From Nitrospira bacterium HGW-Nitrospira-1 (lineage in GTDB: Bacteria > Nitrospirota > Thermodesulfovibrionia > Thermodesulfovibrionales > UBA6898), in assembly GCA_002839535.1 (NCBI GenBank), contig PGYF01000060.1, forward strand, positions 1 to 6,172: a DNA stretch of 6,172 nucleotides, in the 5' to 3' direction. Under the pieces are notes generated by a model, which had not been told where the DNA came from, ran no database searches, and saw nothing but the letters and a program-made list of their open reading frames with translations. Both the position numbers and the translations under genes were made by a program. This document shows positions 1 through 6,154 of the stretch, in pieces (within the stretch, counting starts at the first letter, position 1; every line of letters starts with the position of its first letter).

Positions 1-126
1 GGAATGACGAAATCCCGTGTAAACGTTCCATTTGAATCATCTTAAGAATAGCCTTTTTCTAATATTTTTACCCACTCACATCCACGAAGACCCATAATTC
101 AATTGCATTTTTTGGGTTAATCACAG

Positions 127-173
127 ACGTAAAAATGCACAGAGGAGACAAATCCCTCTGTGCATTTTTACGT
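127..173. terminator. Strong hairpin, probable bidirectional terminator after dsrD
   Basis: The arms 127-145 and 155-173 are perfectly complementary over 19 bp, around a 9-base loop (146-154). The GC-richer core (TGCACAGAGG, 136-145, paired with 155-164) is flanked by five A on one side and five T on the other. On either strand the core is therefore followed by a U5 run, as expected of a Rho-independent terminator working in both directions. It lies about 30 bp beyond the dsrD stop codon and would end the dsrABD transcript. It would also stop any plus-strand transcript entering from the left. The function is inferred from structure and position; the perfect inverted repeat is seen directly. 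Confidence 0.8.
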
Positions 174-202
174 TAAGAAGTGACGTCTATGCTTTATGTT
201 TA

Positions 203-451
203 TTACTTTATAAGCCCTTTTTCCCTGAGATACTCTTCGCTCGGGATCTCAACAGAGCTGGCGCCGCCGCCATAGGAATACATAAGTCTTCCTACATCAA
301 TCATTGCCCTCATGGCTTTTTTGACTACATCCTTATCAATGCCTGTCTCAGCATTCATACCGTTGATGATGTCCTTCTCTTTCAGTTTCTTTTTGCCTTT
401 TGCTGCCTCTACGAAGGCAAAAATTTTGTCCTGAAGTTCAGCTGTTTCCAT
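203..451 (-). CDS. dsrD: DsrD, small winged-helix activator of dissimilatory sulfite reductase
   Basis: This 82-residue acidic/basic cytoplasmic protein has no signal peptide or membrane segment. The N-terminal half is helical (about 4-19, 25-32, 40-54) and is followed by a short beta-wing stretch around RLMYSYGGGASSVEI (55-69). This is the winged-helix pattern of DsrD, which is about 78 residues in Desulfovibrio. Identity rests on size, fold pattern and its place directly after dsrB; primary sequence similarity to the Desulfovibrio protein is modest. DsrD is known to bind DsrAB and stimulate sulfite reduction rather than to regulate DNA. Its presence is usually taken as a mark of the reductive Dsr pathway. 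The start is the ATG at 449-451, with G-rich Shine-Dalgarno candidates (AGGGGG and TAGGG on the minus strand) just upstream. The C-terminal tail (SEEYLREKGLIK) differs from the tail I recall for Desulfovibrio. A strong terminator hairpin follows. Confidence 0.85.
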   Translation of the reverse strand: METAELQDKIFAFVEAAKGKKKLKEKDIINGMNAETGIDKDVVKKAMRAMIDVGRLMYSYGGGASSVEIPSEEYLREKGLIK

Positions 452-473
452 ATACCCTACCCCCTTTTTATTT

Positions 474-545
474 GGGATTGGGTGTTGGGGATTTGGGATT
501 AGTATTAAATTTTATACTAACCCCTAACCCCTAATCCCTAACCCC
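474..545. repeat. 72-bp imperfect palindrome of GGG/CCC runs between dsrB and dsrD
   Basis: The element is centred on an AT-rich core, TTAGTAT-T-AAATTT-T-ATACTAA (499-520). Left of the core are four G runs (474-476, 480-482, 487-490, 495-497) spaced by 3-4 bases. Right of it are four C runs (521-524, 528-531, 536-538, 542-545) spaced by TAA or TAAT, a telomere-like pattern. In strict register 27 of 36 base pairs match, and 3 more would be G-U pairs in the minus-strand RNA, so the dsr transcript could fold into one long hairpin here. Each arm alone also fits a G-quadruplex motif, on the plus strand for the left arm and on the minus strand for the right. It fills most of the 103-bp gap between dsrB and dsrD. 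It may be an intergenic repeat family member; copy number cannot be judged from one window. Confidence 0.8.
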
Positions 546-554
546 TTCTTATTA

Positions 555-1625
555 TTACCACTTAAATGCCGGCGAAGTCCTCAAGGTATCTCTCATGAAG
601 GTGAAGTCATCGATGGAATGGACTGTGAATTCGATGCCGGTAAGAGAGAAGAACCGCTCCCAGCCGATCCTCTCGATCCACTCGCCCACCCTCTCATGCT
701 TCCGTGCATTCGCTGCGTATACGTCAACAATATGTTTTACTGCAGCAACAACCTTTGGCCATCTTGGCGGCTCATTGGAGATGTAAGGGATAACGAGCTT
801 TGAGAATTTCGGGTTAGTCCGCAAGCTGCTGACCTTACCGCCGATAACGATCGCAATACCGTCTCTCTCAGGGTTCTTGATGTTGATAGGCGGGCATACG
901 GTGAAGCAGTTACCGCAATACATACATTTATCCGGATTGATCTTGACGCTCTTCTGCGCAGGATCAGGGCTGATTGCGCGGGTCGGACAGGAGCCGATAA
1001 CCGTAGGAAGCTCGCACATGTTCTTGAAATTTTCATGCGCAATGTCAGGGATCTTTGTATGTACCGCAACAATAGCTATGTCAGAGCAATGAACAGCTCC
1101 GCACATATTCACACAACAGGCGACCGCAAGTCTGAGCTTGTTGGGGAGTCTCTTTGACTCAAAGTATTCCATGAGTTCGTCCATCATGGATTTTACAATA
1201 CCCGATGCGTCAGTGGCTGCGCCGTGACAGTGCACCCAGCCCTGGGTATGTACGACATTGCTGATACCATAGCCAATGCCGCCCATCTTGAAGCCGCGGG
1301 CTGCAAGCTCTTTCTTGATCGGCTCAAGCTTCTTTTCATCAGATACGAGAAATTCGACATTATTTCTTGTTGTATAACGCAGGTGACCGTCACAGTACTT
1401 CTCTGCGATATCGCAGTGCTCACGGATTGTGTCTGTTGCTAAAATCCTTGGAGACGCAACCCTTACTGTCCAGAGCTTGTCTCCACTCTCTGCAACGTGC
1501 ACCATGGCGCCGGGGGTAAGAACTTCATGATATTTCCACTTCCCGTAATTCTTCTTGATTACCGGAGGCAGAAACTGTTCAAAATTGGGTGGGCCTATAT
1601 CTGTTTTTCTCTGTGGTACTGCCAT
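555..1625 (-). CDS. dsrB: Dissimilatory sulfite reductase beta subunit
   Basis: This 356-residue protein is the catalytic partner of DsrA in the cytoplasmic alpha2beta2 enzyme that reduces sulfite, passing sulfur to DsrC as a trisulfide. The siroheme-linked [4Fe-4S] cluster ligands are visible as C133 (in HTQGWVHCHGAATDASG) and C170, C171 and C175 (in ACCVNMCGAVHCSD). The spacing is the same as I recall for Desulfovibrio vulgaris DsrB (151, 188, 189, 193). A ferredoxin domain follows, with C213 (GSCPTRAI) and C234, C237, C240 (KCMYCGNC), and a further C244. Typical DsrB stretches such as RYTTRNNVEFLV (83-94) and GWERFFSLTGIEFT (321-334) are present. The start ATG at 1623-1625 has a good AGGAGG site (1633-1638). 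It sits 29 bp after dsrA, so the two are surely cotranscribed. The length is close to the usual 360-380 residues and nothing is missing. Confidence 0.98.
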   Translation of the reverse strand: MAVPQRKTDIGPPNFEQFLPPVIKKNYGKWKYHEVLTPGAMVHVAESGDKLWTVRVASPRILATDTIREHCDIAEKYCDGHLRYTTRNNVEFLVSDEKKLEPIKKELAARGFKMGGIGYGISNVVHTQGWVHCHGAATDASGIVKSMMDELMEYFESKRLPNKLRLAVACCVNMCGAVHCSDIAIVAVHTKIPDIAHENFKNMCELPTVIGSCPTRAISPDPAQKSVKINPDKCMYCGNCFTVCPPINIKNPERDGIAIVIGGKVSSLRTNPKFSKLVIPYISNEPPRWPKVVAAVKHIVDVYAANARKHERVGEWIERIGWERFFSLTGIEFTVHSIDDFTFMRDTLRTSPAFKW

Positions 1626-1654
1626 TTTTTATCCTCCTTAAATTATATAATTTA

Positions 1655-2884
1655 TTAGAATTTATATTTGCCGGTCTTCTTTTCTTCGGCTTCCTTTGCC
1701 TTGTATGAAGCAATGTCCTCATCCGTGTAGAACATGAAGGGATCTTTTCTCGGTTCCTTGATTTGCTGAGGCATAGGCGGTACTCCGATAGCCTCGAGGA
1801 ATGACCTCATGCCTTTCATCTCGATGACCTCACCGATCCTCTCTCTCGGCTTTGCATTCTCATCCCACCAGTCCCAAATCTTTCTGATTAATTCTTTCAG
1901 TTCTGTATATGGCGGCTCCAGCTTGATAAACGGAACGACAACCCATGAGAGCAGGGAGCCGACAACGATCGGGGCCTTGCTTCCGATACAGATGGTTGCC
2001 CCCCTTTCACCGCTTGGCCTGAGGGCCTTTGTCATCTTTGCTATGCAGTGCATACACCTGCTGCATTCAGCGTTATCTATCTTCATTTCCTTGCCGTTAT
2101 AGCTTATGCACTGGGTCGGACACATATTGACGATCTCAGCATTGATGTCCATCCCCTTCTTGGCATAATTCTGGACTTCAGCCTGATCGATCTTGATAAC
2201 GCCCTTCCAGGTGCCGATAATGGACATATCAGAACGCGCCAGTGATGCAACACAGTCGCAGGCGCAGCCTGATAACTTAAATTTAAATTTATAAGAGAAT
2301 GACGGTCTGTGCATCTCATCCTGGAATTCCTGTGTCAGCGCATAGTTCAGACCAAGGGTGTCATAGTTTGCCCATTCACAGCGGGCAGGGCCAACACAGC
2401 AACTTGGCGTCCTGAGCGCTGAACCGGAACTGCCGAGGTCCCATCCACGGGAAGAATACTCTGCAAAAATATCCTCGAGCACGGCAGTCTTTGTTCCCAG
2501 GAGCACAAGGTCGCCGGTTGAACCGTGCATATTTGTCAATCCGCTTCCGTATTTATCCCATATGTCGCAGATCTCTCTCAGCGCCTTGCTGGTGTAAAAG
2601 AACGCGCTTGGCTGGTTAAGTCTCACTGTGTGAAAATGCGCAACCCCGGGGAATTCATCGCCAATCTCAGAGTATCTTCCGATAACTCCGCCTCCATAAC
2701 CCAGAACTCCAACGATACCGCCATGCTTCCAGTAACCAATTTTTGTGCTGTAACACTTTTCGAGATGTCCGACCGCGTCGTTTGCCATCTCGTTGTTTTT
2801 CCCCGCCTTCTTCATCTCTGTGACAAAGCTCGGCCAGGGACCCTTTTCCAACTCGTCAATCAACGGCGTACTATGCTTCTTCAT
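1655..2884 (-). CDS. dsrA: Dissimilatory sulfite reductase alpha subunit
   Basis: This 409-residue protein is the alpha subunit of the siroheme enzyme of anaerobic sulfite reduction and is cytoplasmic. Characteristic DsrA stretches include GGIVGVLGYGGGVIGRY (55-71), HFHTVRLNQPSAFFYTSKAL (83-102) and GLTNMHGSTGD (115-125). The siroheme-site [4Fe-4S] ligands are C163 and C169 (CCVGPARC) and C207 and C211 (SGCACDC). A ferredoxin domain carries C255 (NMCPTQC), C274, C277 and C280 (CSRCMHC). All eight align in order and spacing with the D. vulgaris cysteines as I remember them. One oddity is that the usual CPNDC reads CACDC, adding a cysteine at 209. The protein is shorter than the roughly 437 residues of D. 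vulgaris, with about 14 fewer residues before the first cluster cysteine and about 15 fewer between C211 and C255. The start ATG at 2882-2884 has a strong Shine-Dalgarno (AAGGAGGA, complement of 2889-2896). It is first in the operon with dsrB and dsrD. Confidence 0.98.
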   Translation of the reverse strand: MKKHSTPLIDELEKGPWPSFVTEMKKAGKNNEMANDAVGHLEKCYSTKIGYWKHGGIVGVLGYGGGVIGRYSEIGDEFPGVAHFHTVRLNQPSAFFYTSKALREICDIWDKYGSGLTNMHGSTGDLVLLGTKTAVLEDIFAEYSSRGWDLGSSGSALRTPSCCVGPARCEWANYDTLGLNYALTQEFQDEMHRPSFSYKFKFKLSGCACDCVASLARSDMSIIGTWKGVIKIDQAEVQNYAKKGMDINAEIVNMCPTQCISYNGKEMKIDNAECSRCMHCIAKMTKALRPSGERGATICIGSKAPIVVGSLLSWVVVPFIKLEPPYTELKELIRKIWDWWDENAKPRERIGEVIEMKGMRSFLEAIGVPPMPQQIKEPRKDPFMFYTDEDIASYKAKEAEEKKTGKYKF

Positions 2885-2949
2885 CGAATCCTCCTTTTAT
2901 GAATGATTTTTGTAATTCTAAACTTGCAAGAAATGCAGGCGCTACAAAG

Positions 2950-2977
2950 ATTAAAACACCTATAGCCTAATGGTCAA
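2950..2977 (-). promoter_or_regulatory. Candidate sigma70-type promoter of dsrABD
   Basis: Read on the minus strand, TTGACC (complement of 2972-2977) is followed after 16 bases by TTTAAT (complement of 2950-2955). Each box matches the consensus at five of six positions. The next 40 bases upstream (2978-3017) are almost all A/T, with a run of eight A on the plus strand, which looks like an UP element. This would start transcription near 2943 and give a leader of about 60 bases before the dsrA ATG. I saw no clear operator palindrome overlapping it. The assignment is by pattern only. Confidence 0.5.
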
Positions 2978-3074
2978 ATAAAAAAAATTAATCAACAAAT
3001 CATAATTACTTATTTAACCGCACCTTTACGGAAAGCTGCTTGAACAGTTGCAGATCAGAGAAACCGTTTTCCTG

Positions 3075-3105
3075 TTTACAATTACCCCTCTGCAAGTGCT
3101 ATACT
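3075..3105 (+). promoter_or_regulatory. Candidate extended -10 promoter of bamA-skp
   Basis: TGCTATACT (3097-3105) is an extended -10 element (TGn followed by TATACT, five of six to consensus). A weak -35 lies upstream: TTTACA at 3075-3080 with 19-base spacing, or TTACAA at 3076-3081 with 18. A TG extension commonly makes up for a poor -35 or long spacer. Transcription would begin near 3112, leaving a leader of about 50 bases before the bamA ATG. It diverges from the dsr promoter, with about 100 bp between the two. Pattern-based inference. Confidence 0.5.
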
Positions 3106-3163
3106 TAGCGAGTTTTGGTTCATTTTTTAATATAAATTTACGTGAATATACCCGGAGGATAAA

Positions 3164-5404
3164 ATGCGAAAAATATCACTGCTGGCTATTTTCCTGGTCC
3201 TGGCGTCATACAGCGTTCTTTGCGCGCAGGAACTGCCGGTTGTCAATTCAATTGAAATCAAAGGCCTCAAGCGTATCGAAGAAGGGGCAGTTAAGGCAAA
3301 GCTCTCCAATAAAATCGGGGAACCCATTTCACAGGAAAAGACCAATGAAGATATTTCAACCATCTTCAAAATAGGATATTTCGATGATATAAAGGTTGAG
3401 GTCGAACCTTTTGAGGGCGGAGTAAGACTTTTCTATATCATCAAGGAAAAACCGACGATCATCAGGGTTGAATTCCAGGGGAATAAAGCACTGGATAATG
3501 TAAAACTGAAAGAAAAACTCACCATAACCCCAGGTTCAATCGCGGATACTGTTTTAATCCAGGATAATGCAGCAATCATCGGCAAAATTTACGAGGAAGA
3601 GGGTTACTGGCTTTCGAATATTGTGCCGGTCGTAAAGAAGATCTCCGAGGATGAAGTCAGCCTTACCTACCAGATAGACGAAGGGACAAAGGTAAAGCTC
3701 AAAAATATCCTGTTTGAAGGCAATAAGGGCATTTCTTCAAAAAAGATAAAGAAGGTAATGGACACGAAGGAATGGCAGCTCTTTTCTTTTGTAACGTCTT
3801 CAGGATATTACAAGAAAGACCAGATGGCAAACGATCTGGAAAAAATCAAGCATCTCTATTTCGACAATGGATATATCAAGGTAATCACTGCTGAACCCGA
3901 GATAATCGTAGACAGGCAGAAAAAGGGCATGACGATAAAAATCCGCATATCCGAAGGCATCCAGTACAAGATATCCTCAATCAATTTTGCAGGGAATAAG
4001 GCCTATGACAATGCTGCCATACAGAAGAGAATACAACTGGCGCCGAACGTTATATTTAGAAAAAGTCTCCTCGAAAAAGACATGAGCTCTATCTCAGGCC
4101 TTTACTCTGAAAACGGTTATGCGCTTGTTTCAGTCGTGCCTGATCTTTCACCCGATGACAGCAATAAAACAGTTGCTGTTACACTAAATATTGACGAAGG
4201 TGATAAATACCGGATAGGCAGGATAGAAATATCCGGCAATACAAAGACCAGGGACAAGGTGATCAGGAGGGAGATCAGGCTTGCGGAAGGAGACACCTTC
4301 GACAGTTTAAAACTGAAAAGAAGCTATGAACGGATAAACAATCTCAATTTCTTTGATACGGTCGAAATGGTCCCGAAGCCAAAATATGAAGAAAAGGCTG
4401 TTGATCTTGACGTCAAGGTCAAGGAAAGACCAACGGGCTTTCTGAGCGTAGGAGGCGGGTACAGTTCCGTAGATAAATTCATCGCAACCGTTGATCTCAC
4501 GCAGGGCAACCTTTTCGGGAAAGGCCAGTACATAAAGGTAAAAGGCGAACTGGGAACAAAAAGCTCTTTCTATGAGCTTTCCTTCAGAGATCCGTATTTT
4601 CTGGATACGCCTTACGCTTTCTCTACAGGTATTTACCAGACTACCCGTGAATATATTGAATACGACAAAAAAGCTACGGGATTTTATCTGGGGCTGGGGA
4701 AAAGTCTTGCTGAGTATTGGAGAACTGACGTTTCATATAATTATGAGAAGGCGACAATTCATAATGTTGATGCAGCAGCTTCAGCAATAATAAAAGACCA
4801 GGCAGGGACGAAGACAACCAGCAGTATCACCCCTTCGCTTGTCAGGGACAGCAGGGACAATTATTTGGATCCCTCAAAAGGCTCCAGAAATTCAGCTGTC
4901 GTTACGTTCGCAGGACTTGGCGGGAGCAATGCCTTTATAAAAGGCGTCCTCGATTCAACATGGTATTTTCCTCTGGGTGAGACCGCGTTTATGTTCAGGG
5001 GACGCTTTGGATATGCAAAAGGCATTTTCAACAAAACACTGCCGCTGTATGAAAGATTCTATGTTGGCGGTCTCTATACCGTGAGAGGATTGGACTTCGG
5101 AAAGGCAGGGCCCAAAGACCCGGTCACCGGAGAGCCGATAGGAGGCAGCGAGGAACTTGTCTTTAATGCCGAATATATCTTTCCTCTTCTCCCTGATATG
5201 AAAGTGAAGGGGGTTGTATTCTTTGACGCAGGCAACGCCTACGAAGACTTCCATAATTTTGGAAGCCTGCGTTATACTTCAGGATTGGGATTTCGATGGA
5301 TATCTCCTATTGGCCCTATACGTCTGGAATGGGGTTATAATATAAACAAAGAAATCGGCGAAGGTTCGAGTAAATTTGAGTTTGCCTTCGGAACATTTTT
5401 TTAA
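3164..5404 (+). CDS. bamA: Outer-membrane protein assembly factor BamA (Omp85 family)
   Basis: This 746-residue protein is the core of the machine that folds and inserts beta-barrel proteins into the outer membrane. An N-terminal signal peptide (1-21, hydrophobic 5-19, likely cut after LCA) is followed by five POTRA domains at about 24-97, 98-176, 177-268, 269-348 and 349-423. Each opens with an I-x-[FI]-x-G-N-K/T or similar strand and closes near an EG or KE/RP turn. The beta-barrel runs from about 425 (GFLSVGGGYSS) to the end. It contains the RDSRDNYLDPSKGS motif (561-574) and the conserved VRGL of loop 6 (640-643, VRGF in E. coli). It ends in a phenylalanine-rich beta signal (FEFAFGTFF). 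The cysteine at 20 is not in a proper lipobox, so it is not read as a lipoprotein. The start ATG has GGAGG at 3154-3158, five bases upstream. skp follows after 27 bp, an order seen in many Gram-negative genomes. The length is somewhat below E. coli BamA (810) and it appears complete. Confidence 0.97.
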   Translation: MRKISLLAIFLVLASYSVLCAQELPVVNSIEIKGLKRIEEGAVKAKLSNKIGEPISQEKTNEDISTIFKIGYFDDIKVEVEPFEGGVRLFYIIKEKPTIIRVEFQGNKALDNVKLKEKLTITPGSIADTVLIQDNAAIIGKIYEEEGYWLSNIVPVVKKISEDEVSLTYQIDEGTKVKLKNILFEGNKGISSKKIKKVMDTKEWQLFSFVTSSGYYKKDQMANDLEKIKHLYFDNGYIKVITAEPEIIVDRQKKGMTIKIRISEGIQYKISSINFAGNKAYDNAAIQKRIQLAPNVIFRKSLLEKDMSSISGLYSENGYALVSVVPDLSPDDSNKTVAVTLNIDEGDKYRIGRIEISGNTKTRDKVIRREIRLAEGDTFDSLKLKRSYERINNLNFFDTVEMVPKPKYEEKAVDLDVKVKERPTGFLSVGGGYSSVDKFIATVDLTQGNLFGKGQYIKVKGELGTKSSFYELSFRDPYFLDTPYAFSTGIYQTTREYIEYDKKATGFYLGLGKSLAEYWRTDVSYNYEKATIHNVDAAASAIIKDQAGTKTTSSITPSLVRDSRDNYLDPSKGSRNSAVVTFAGLGGSNAFIKGVLDSTWYFPLGETAFMFRGRFGYAKGIFNKTLPLYERFYVGGLYTVRGLDFGKAGPKDPVTGEPIGGSEELVFNAEYIFPLLPDMKVKGVVFFDAGNAYEDFHNFGSLRYTSGLGFRWISPIGPIRLEWGYNINKEIGEGSSKFEFAFGTFF

Positions 5405-5431
5405 TACTAAAAATTGCAAGGAGAAAAAAGC

Positions 5432-5959
5432 ATGAAAAAATTATCATTACTCTTAGCCATCCTCACCTTATTGATAGGCAGGCAGGCCTACGCTGAAAAC
5501 GTCAAGATCGGATCCGTAGATATTTTGAAGGCATTAAACGAATCGGACGCCGGCAAAAAGGCAAAGACAGACCTCGAATCCCTGATCAAGACAAAACAGT
5601 CTTCCCTTGATGAAAAGGGGAAAATGATTGAGAAGGTGAAAAATGACCTTGACAAGCAGTCTTCAGTACTGTCCTCCGATGCAAGAAAATCAAAGGAAGA
5701 GGAATTGGGAAAGATGATTCGCGACTATCAGCAGCTCGTGGCTGATTCACAAAATGAGGTGAAAAAGAAAGAAGGGGACATCACCAATGATATTATTAAG
5801 GAGTTACGCGAGATAATCGGGAAGATAGGCAGCGAAGAGGAATATACCATCATACTGGAAGGCGGCGAAGGACAGATTCTCTACGCAAAAAAAGGAATCA
5901 ACCTGACAGAGTTCGTGATCAAAAAACATAATGAACTGAAGGCAAAACCCAAAAAATAG
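5432..5959 (+). CDS. skp: OmpH/Skp-family periplasmic chaperone
   Basis: This 175-residue protein has a clear signal peptide (MKKLSLLLAILTLLIG...QAYA, cut after A21 before ENVKIG). The mature start KIGSVDILKALNES is typical of the OmpH/Skp family, which opens with a strand and the phrase VD-x-x-K/Q-AL. Residues about 42-130 are highly charged, rich in K, E, D and Q, and almost surely form the two-helix coiled-coil tentacle. A short beta section (EYTIILEGGEGQILYAKKGINLTEFVI, 137-163) closes the trimerisation body. The family holds unfolded outer-membrane proteins in the periplasm and delivers them to BamA, encoded just upstream. I chose the ATG at 5432 because AAGGAG (5418-5423) lies 8 bases before it and the signal peptide begins right there. 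A TTG at 5414 extends the frame by six residues but would place the Shine-Dalgarno inside the gene. No terminator is obvious after the stop. The usual lpxD or fabZ neighbours do not begin within the window. Confidence 0.93.
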   Translation: MKKLSLLLAILTLLIGRQAYAENVKIGSVDILKALNESDAGKKAKTDLESLIKTKQSSLDEKGKMIEKVKNDLDKQSSVLSSDARKSKEEELGKMIRDYQQLVADSQNEVKKKEGDITNDIIKELREIIGKIGSEEEYTIILEGGEGQILYAKKGINLTEFVIKKHNELKAKPKK

Positions 5960-6025
5960 AAGCAGCTTATCGGAAAGCCGGATGTGCATACTGTATTATA
6001 TATAGCGACATAAATCAGCAACAGC

Positions 6026-6118
6026 GTCATTCCCCGACCCCCTGATCAAGTCAGAGGGCATGCTTGATCGGGCAATCCATACCCTATCCTGGATTGTCCG
6101 GTCAAGCCGGACAATGAC
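6026..6118. repeat. REP/MITE-like inverted-repeat element
   Basis: The element begins GTCATT and ends AATGAC, so its ends are inverted repeats. The right half is a perfect 9-bp hairpin, ATTGTCCGG (6093-6101), loop TCAAG, CCGGACAAT (6107-6115). The left half pairs 6029-6037 with 6068-6076 (eight of nine). Inside that stem lies a second small hairpin, CCCCCTGA (6038-6045), loop TCAAG, TCAGAGGG (6051-6058), seven of eight paired. The inner edges CAATCCA (6073-6079) and TGGATTG (6090-6096) are also inverted. This matches the general form of short non-coding intergenic repeats bounded by GTCATT/AATGAC that are scattered in many bacterial genomes. It carries no gene. The rest of 5960-6172, outside this element and the partial copy at 6155-6172, shows nothing I can name. 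Confidence 0.75.
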
Positions 6119-6154
6119 AACAATATATAAATCTGGATTCGGAGCCTGCCCCGC

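Noticed and set aside
1..8. GGAATGAC is the reverse complement of GTCATTCC at 6026-6033, possibly the end of another copy of the 3' repeat family
   Set aside because: Eight bases at a window edge are too few to support a repeat call.
1..45. Open frame at the very start ending with TAA at 43-45, possibly the tail of a gene from the left
   Set aside because: Only 14 codons are visible and there is no recognisable motif. Chance alone gives such a stretch easily.
737..1072. 111-codon minus-strand open frame inside dsrB
   Set aside because: It overlaps the fully supported dsrB in another frame, its residues are rich in R and S as in a shadow frame, and it has no ribosome binding site or family pattern.
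2241..2280. Frameshift or sequencing error as the source of the CACDC motif in DsrA
   Set aside because: The reading frame is open and conserved on both sides, and two separate codons differ from the usual motif, so an indel is excluded and a single-base error is not enough.
2525..2902. 125-codon plus-strand open frame opposite dsrA
   Set aside because: It is antisense to the conserved N-terminal third of DsrA and has no domain pattern; it is a shadow.
2978..3017. Possible Rex or FNR/HcpR-type operator in the AT-rich tract upstream of dsr (half-site-like TTGTTGAT on the minus strand)
   Set aside because: Only one half resembles such sites and there is no symmetrical partner at the right spacing.
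3048..3374. 108-codon plus-strand open frame running into bamA
   Set aside because: It covers the bamA promoter and signal peptide in another frame. bamA has the proper Shine-Dalgarno and domain structure.
5960..6025. Possible terminator after skp using CTTATCGG / CCGGATGTG
   Set aside because: Pairing is short and interrupted and no T run follows, so I do not call it.
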